Source of the DNA: Hymenobacter sediminicola
GTDB taxonomy: Bacteria > Bacteroidota > Bacteroidia > Cytophagales > Hymenobacteraceae
Direction of reading: 5' to 3'
NCBI RefSeq assembly: GCF_014250515.1
Contig: NZ_CP060202.1
Span: forward strand, 1,733,001-1,797,000
Length of the DNA: 64,000 bases
Positions 60,974-64,000 of the stretch are shown here, in pieces (within the stretch, counting starts at the first letter, position 1; every line of letters begins with the position of its first letter). The notes under the pieces are model-generated. The model saw only the letters and a program-made list of their open reading frames with translations. It did not search any database and was not told the origin of the DNA. The translations under genes and the position numbers were made by a program.

Positions 60974-61438
60974 ATGAAAACCTTCCTGCTTTCACTTGCC
61001 ACTTCTGTGCTGCTGGTTTCCACCGCCGCCGCCGCCCCGCTTGCATCACGTCCTACTGATGCCCGCTGGGAAAAAAAGTCGGACCACGACAAAAAGTACA
61101 AAGGCGATAAGCGCCACGGCTACGATAAAAAAGGCAAAAAAGGCCACGATAATCATAACCACGGCTATTCAAATCATGGGTCTTCAAACTATGGCCACTC
61201 GCGCCACCGTGATGACCGGCATGACCATGACCACGACCGGCGCGACAGCCGCTACTCGCGTGGGGGCCGTGACTCCCGCAACGACCGTTACTCCCACCAT
61301 GACCGCAACGACCGGGACCAGCGCGACAACCGTGACCGGAACAACAACGGCTACGGCTATGGCACTCAGAATAACCCACGCACTACGGTGCCCGCTCCAG
61401 AGCAGCCACGTTGGAAAGTATTGGGACGCAATCAGTAA
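60974..61438 (+). CDS. Secreted His/Asp/Arg-rich low-complexity protein
   Basis: This 154-residue protein has a signal peptide 'MKTFLLSLATSVLLVSTAAA' with cleavage near 21. The mature chain is first Lys-rich ('KKSDHDKKYKGDKRHGYDKKGKKGHDNHNHG'), then a mixed-charge tract rich in H, D, R, S and N ('RDDRHDHDHDRRDSRYSRGGRDSRNDRYSHHDRNDRDQRDNRDRNNNG'), ending 'PRWKVLGRNQ'. It is predicted to be disordered. The His/Asp density suggests binding of metal ions or polyanions, but this is inference. It has a clear terminator downstream. A parallel frame encodes a Thr-rich product and is a shadow. Confidence 0.75.
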   Translation: MKTFLLSLATSVLLVSTAAAAPLASRPTDARWEKKSDHDKKYKGDKRHGYDKKGKKGHDNHNHGYSNHGSSNYGHSRHRDDRHDHDHDRRDSRYSRGGRDSRNDRYSHHDRNDRDQRDNRDRNNNGYGYGTQNNPRTTVPAPEQPRWKVLGRNQ

Positions 61439-61458
61439 GGCGTAGAATTTATAGTTCG

Positions 61459-61494
61459 AAAGCCCCCGCAGCAGTGTGCTGTGGGGGCTTTTTG
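61459..61494 (+). terminator. Rho-independent terminator
   Basis: AAGCCCCCGCAGCA pairs with TGCTGTGGGGGCTT (one G-U) around GTG, followed by TTT. Confidence 0.85.
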
Positions 61495-61532
61495 TTGGCA
61501 GAGCAAGAGGTTCTGTGGCGTAGCGCCAAGCG

Positions 61533-62279
61533 CTATTTTTCGCCTATAGCATACTGAATGCCGCCAAGCAGGTGCTGTACAAAAAGCGGTTCGGAGTAGC
61601 TCTCAGCAGTATGGCCGCCTGCGGTATAAAAGGCGCGCCCTCCGTCATAGGCGTGGTACCAGGCTACGGGGTGGTTGGCACCGTTTGTGCCGCCGGAATA
61701 CGTGCCTTCGTCGAGGGTGGCCAGCACCGTAACGGTGGGGTGTATGTCGCGGAAATTATACCATTCATCAGTACGCGTCCACGAGTCGGGCAGGTGACGC
61801 GTGGCTGCGTGGGCCTTGTTGCTGACACGTATAGTGGCCTGCTGAATAGCCGGATGGCTCGCGAAGTAAGCTCCCACCAGTTGGTTGTACCAGGGCCAGT
61901 CATATTCCGTGTCGGTAGCGGCATGCACTCCCACAAAGCCGTTGCCAGAACGGATATAGTGCTCGAAAGCAGTTTGCTGCTCCTGGTTCAAGACATCCTG
62001 AGTGGTGTTTAGGAAAACTACCGCACGGTATTGCCGCAGGATAGCAGGTTGAAAGTTTGCGGCTCGCTTTGTAGTGTCAACCAAAAAGTTATTGGCCGCA
62101 CCAAGCTGCTGAATTGCCCGGATGCCATCCGGAATGGAGGTATGATAAAAGCCGCTGGTCTTGTAAAATACCAGAATCCGGGGCACGGGTTGTACTTCGG
62201 CTGGCTGCGTCGTTGTAGAGGAGCAGCTGGCAGCTAGCCCCAGTGCCAGCAGTACTGTATTTGATAGCAAGCGTCTCAT
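61533..62279 (-). CDS. ThuA-like lipoprotein
   Basis: This 248-residue protein has the lipoprotein signal 'MRRLLSNTVLLALGLAASCS' with lipobox A-A-S-C at C19. The ThuA domain (glutamine-amidotransferase-like fold) shows 'RILVFYKTSGFYHTSIPDGIRAIQQLG', 'YRAVVFLNTTQDVLNQEQQTAFEHYIRSGNGFVGVHAATDTEYDWPWYNQLVGAYFASHP' and 'HPVAWYHAYDGGRAFYTAGGHTAESYSEP'. ThuA proteins are linked to trehalose and other sugar use, and many are secreted in Bacteroidota. No sugar gene is adjacent, so the substrate is unknown. Confidence 0.9.
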   Translation of the reverse strand: MRRLLSNTVLLALGLAASCSSTTTQPAEVQPVPRILVFYKTSGFYHTSIPDGIRAIQQLGAANNFLVDTTKRAANFQPAILRQYRAVVFLNTTQDVLNQEQQTAFEHYIRSGNGFVGVHAATDTEYDWPWYNQLVGAYFASHPAIQQATIRVSNKAHAATRHLPDSWTRTDEWYNFRDIHPTVTVLATLDEGTYSGGTNGANHPVAWYHAYDGGRAFYTAGGHTAESYSEPLFVQHLLGGIQYAIGEK

Positions 62280-62636
62280 CCGGAACAGCAGTTGATAGAA
62301 ACTCTGACGTTTTTACGCCGGGCCCCGCCGTAAGTTGAGCAACCCAGTTGGCCGAAGAGAGAAACGAAGCTGGCCCCTCAGTGACAATTCGCTCAGAAAA
62401 TCTGTAGTCCGGAACACCAGTTTACAGCATCTGAAAAATGAAAAATTCATCGAGCGTAAGAGAGCTATGGCCATGCGTAGCTAGAGCCAGATACATCTGC
62501 TCTTCACGGATATAGGGCCGCTGAGCACTGGAAACGCTGGCATGCGGACGGATACGTTTCTTTTTGCATCTTGAAGCACAACAGCTTGGGCAATCTAGGC
62601 GCTTTTCTCTCCTGTTTCTCATTAACCCCAACTATT
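62280..62636. other. Intergenic region between divergent ThuA and cupin genes
   Basis: No gene, hairpin or exact TAnnTTTG promoter was found. Short frames here lack family likeness. Confidence 0.4.
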
Positions 62637-63005
62637 ATGAGCCAGCCAGCTTCTCTCCTAGATCCTATCAAAGGTGCCGACCACCGCGTAGTGGGCGGCG
62701 TGGCCATAGACATGGTGCGCACCGGCGACGCACGGGTAAAGCGCGTGGTGTATCCGGTGGGTTTCCGCTGGTCGCAGAATATGAAGCCGGTAGTAAGCAC
62801 CGACTTATGCATGCACGCACATGTCGGCTTTTTGGCCCAGGGCGAGTTTCATATTCAGTATGCCGATGGTAAAATAGAGGAGTTTGTGGCGCCACAAGTA
62901 GTAGCCATTGCCCCGGGCCATGATGGCTGGGTGGTAGGCGAGCAGCCTGCTATACTGATTGAGTTTGACTTCGAAGGCGAAACCGTGCAGCGTATGGGGC
63001 TGTAG
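62637..63005 (+). CDS. Cupin-fold protein
   Basis: The protein has 122 residues from the ATG at 62637 ('MSQPASLLDPIKGADHRVVGG'). A single cupin barrel is visible: 'CMHAHVGFLAQGEFHIQYADGKIEEFVAPQVVAIAPGHDGWVVGEQPAILIEFDF' follows the G-x5-HxH-x3-4-E-like motif 1 and the P-G-x-x-H-style motif 2. The short length suggests a small sugar or metal-binding protein. There is no signal peptide. The gene could be read from 62571 but the added segment has no conservation. The function is unknown. Confidence 0.75.
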   Translation: MSQPASLLDPIKGADHRVVGGVAIDMVRTGDARVKRVVYPVGFRWSQNMKPVVSTDLCMHAHVGFLAQGEFHIQYADGKIEEFVAPQVVAIAPGHDGWVVGEQPAILIEFDFEGETVQRMGL

Positions 63006-63052
63006 GTGCTGGTACAGCGGGCCACCTGGCAGGTCTAGTGAAGTTGTCTGGG

Positions 63053-63361
63053 TTATCGTAGCCCAAATAGAGCCGGGCCCGCTGGTATTACTGCCGGGTG
63101 AACCTGTATCGGCACTACCGACGACGAGGCGATGATAGTGCCAGCCGAGTCGCAGTAGCATACTTTGTATTCAATGGTACTCCCCATCGGCGGATTGCGG
63201 TCTAAGTGGGGGCTGCAGGCGTTGTGGGCTATGCACTCCCAGTTTGCGCCATGCTGCCGCCGGTAGATGTAAGCAAACCGGCCGTGCAGCCGCGGAAAAT
63301 CCAGGCGGCAGCCAGCGGGTACCAAGTGCAGGTGCAAGGCTGTTGAGAGAATGGTAGACAT
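63053..63361 (-). CDS. Small FN3-like protein
   Basis: This 102-residue protein has an ATG at 63361 (a GTG at 63388 adds nine). Beta-sandwich pattern: 'LHLHLVPAGCRLDFPRLHGRFAYIYRRQHGANWECIAHNACSPHLD' then 'GSTIEYKVCYCDSAGTIIASSSVVPIQV', resembling a single fibronectin type III domain with conserved Tyr and Cys. There is no sorting domain. The gene is convergent with the cupin gene, 47 bp away. The assignment rests on pattern only. Confidence 0.5.
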   Translation of the reverse strand: MSTILSTALHLHLVPAGCRLDFPRLHGRFAYIYRRQHGANWECIAHNACSPHLDRNPPMGSTIEYKVCYCDSAGTIIASSSVVPIQVHPAVIPAGPALFGLR

Positions 63362-63537
63362 GGCTAGGCAGATCAGACGTGAAACCACGGCGCCCCGAAA
63401 GCCGAAGCGCCGACTTAACTAGTAATGCCAAGATTTATGAGCATGAGATTCACTGGTTTTTTATGCGTAAACAACTGATTTGCAAGGTGTGATATACGAA
63501 TTATGGGAGCTTGGTGTTTCCGGAAAACAATACTCAA
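63362..63537. other. Short intergenic spacer
   Basis: Nothing recognisable lies between rtcB and the FN3-like gene. Confidence 0.3.
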
Positions 63538-64000
63538 TTACTCACCGCCATAGCGGCTTTTGCCTCCGCCGCCGGCATCCATGCGCACGATGCGCGGCGT
63601 GAAAGAGCCCAGCACATCCACTAGGTCGCGCTGGTGGGCCATCACCTGATGAATGTCTTTGTAGGCCATCGGGGCCTCGTCAAGCCCGCCCCCAATCAGC
63701 TCGATACCATGGTCGCGCAGGTGGCGGCGCACGTCGCCTTCGGAAAGGTTCTGCTTGGCCTGGGTGCGCGACATTCTGCGGCCCGCCCCATGCGAAGCCG
63801 ACTGAATGGAGTCCCGCTCGCCGCGCCCCCGCACAATAAAGCCGGGAGCCGTCATCGAGCCCGGAATGACTCCCAGCACTCCTTTTCCGGCCGGCGTAGC
63901 GCCCTTGCGGTGCACTATGGCTTCCCGGCCATCGGGCAGCGTTTCTTTCCAGGCAAAGTTGTGGTGATTCTCTACTTTGGCCAGCGGCTTTTCGCCCAGC
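63538..64000 (-). CDS. rtcB: RNA ligase RtcB, C-terminal part (runs off window)
   Basis: The gene enters from the window's right edge on the minus strand and stops at 63538, so about 153 C-terminal residues are seen. Diagnostic RtcB strings are present: 'KVENHHNFAWKE' with the metal-binding histidines, 'VHRKGATPAGKGV' , 'IPGSMTAPGFIVRG' and 'SASHGAGRRMSRTQAK', which contains the His that is guanylated. It joins 2',3'-cyclic phosphate or 3'-phosphate RNA ends to 5'-OH ends using GTP and Mn2+. It continues to 'AYKDIHQVMAHQRDLVDVLGSFTPRIVRMDAGG'. No archease or RtcR gene is within the window. Confidence 0.95.
   Translation of the reverse strand, partial: LGEKPLAKVENHHNFAWKETLPDGREAIVHRKGATPAGKGVLGVIPGSMTAPGFIVRGRGERDSIQSASHGAGRRMSRTQAKQNLSEGDVRRHLRDHGIELIGGGLDEAPMAYKDIHQVMAHQRDLVDVLGSFTPRIVRMDAGGGGKSRYGGE

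Noticed and set aside
62422..62631. Minus-strand frame between the ThuA and cupin genes
   Set aside because: Short, basic and Cys-rich without pattern. Probably chance.

Overview
The window looks like a chromosomal segment from a Hymenobacter-like member of the Bacteroidota (Cytophagales). Reasons, all from sequence: many very large secreted proteins end in type IX secretion (T9SS) sorting domains of type A (F/Y-PNP start) or the gliding-associated type B; a PorV/PorQ-like outer membrane protein sits beside a C25-family sortase; promoters match the Bacteroidota form (TTG/TTTG, about 20 bp, then TAnnTTTG); starts lack Shine-Dalgarno sequences; and coding DNA is moderately GC-rich. No insertion sequence, prophage, CRISPR array or rRNA was found. 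There is one tRNA (Lys, UUU).

Layout. 1-351: end of a beta-propeller (PD40) protein. 970-11231: three consecutive T9SS cargo proteins. 11335-14084 (minus): iron-sulfur assembly genes iscS, iscU, an unknown protein and iscA, with structured intercistronic hairpins. 14208-17273 (plus): methylmalonyl-CoA epimerase, tsaC, a small lipoprotein and a CCA-adding enzyme. 17625-20634 (minus): a PadR regulator and a PspC/adhesin-head membrane protein. 21052-27346 (plus): a PorV/PorQ-like protein and a PorU2-type C25 sortase. 27462-30365 (minus): folA, fmt and a NamZ-type muramidase lipoprotein. 30414-38000: a LolC/E-type permease, an M23 peptidase, a ferredoxin reductase, oligoendopeptidase F, a lipoprotein and a lamin-tail T9SS protein. 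38215-41892: thiL, three small unknown proteins and rlmD. 42222-49295 (minus): two more T9SS proteins, one of type B with PKD-like repeats and one with GEVED and PKD domains. 49510-53077: an SDR, a BatE-like protein, tRNA-Lys, and a siroheme-synthase/TSUP-transporter fusion, followed by a 770-bp gene-poor gap. 53577-59189 (plus): glucose 1-dehydrogenase, a GH63-type glucosidase, 6-phosphogluconate dehydrogenase and a PD-(D/E)XK protein. 59336-60650: an asparagine-rich leader peptide, an attenuator and asnA. 60974-64000: a charged secreted protein, a ThuA lipoprotein, a cupin, an FN3-like protein and the 3' part of rtcB.

The most striking observation is at 59336-59480. A 26-codon leader peptide with eight Asn codons (seven AAT, one AAC) lies upstream of asnA, the gene for ammonia-dependent asparagine synthetase. 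The leader overlaps an 8-nt segment that duplicates the 3' arm of a downstream Rho-independent terminator and so can form an antiterminator with its 5' arm. The geometry is that of a classical ribosome-stalling attenuator responding to charged tRNA-Asn.

Other points worth a second look: a 21-bp (two helical turns) GTCGAC-containing tandem repeat upstream of an apparently leaderless rlmD transcript; the siroheme/TSUP fusion; a glucosidase, glucose dehydrogenase and 6-phosphogluconate dehydrogenase cluster; and several unusually long perfect palindromes between genes. Several starts were moved downstream because a TAnnTTTG promoter lies inside the longer reading frame.
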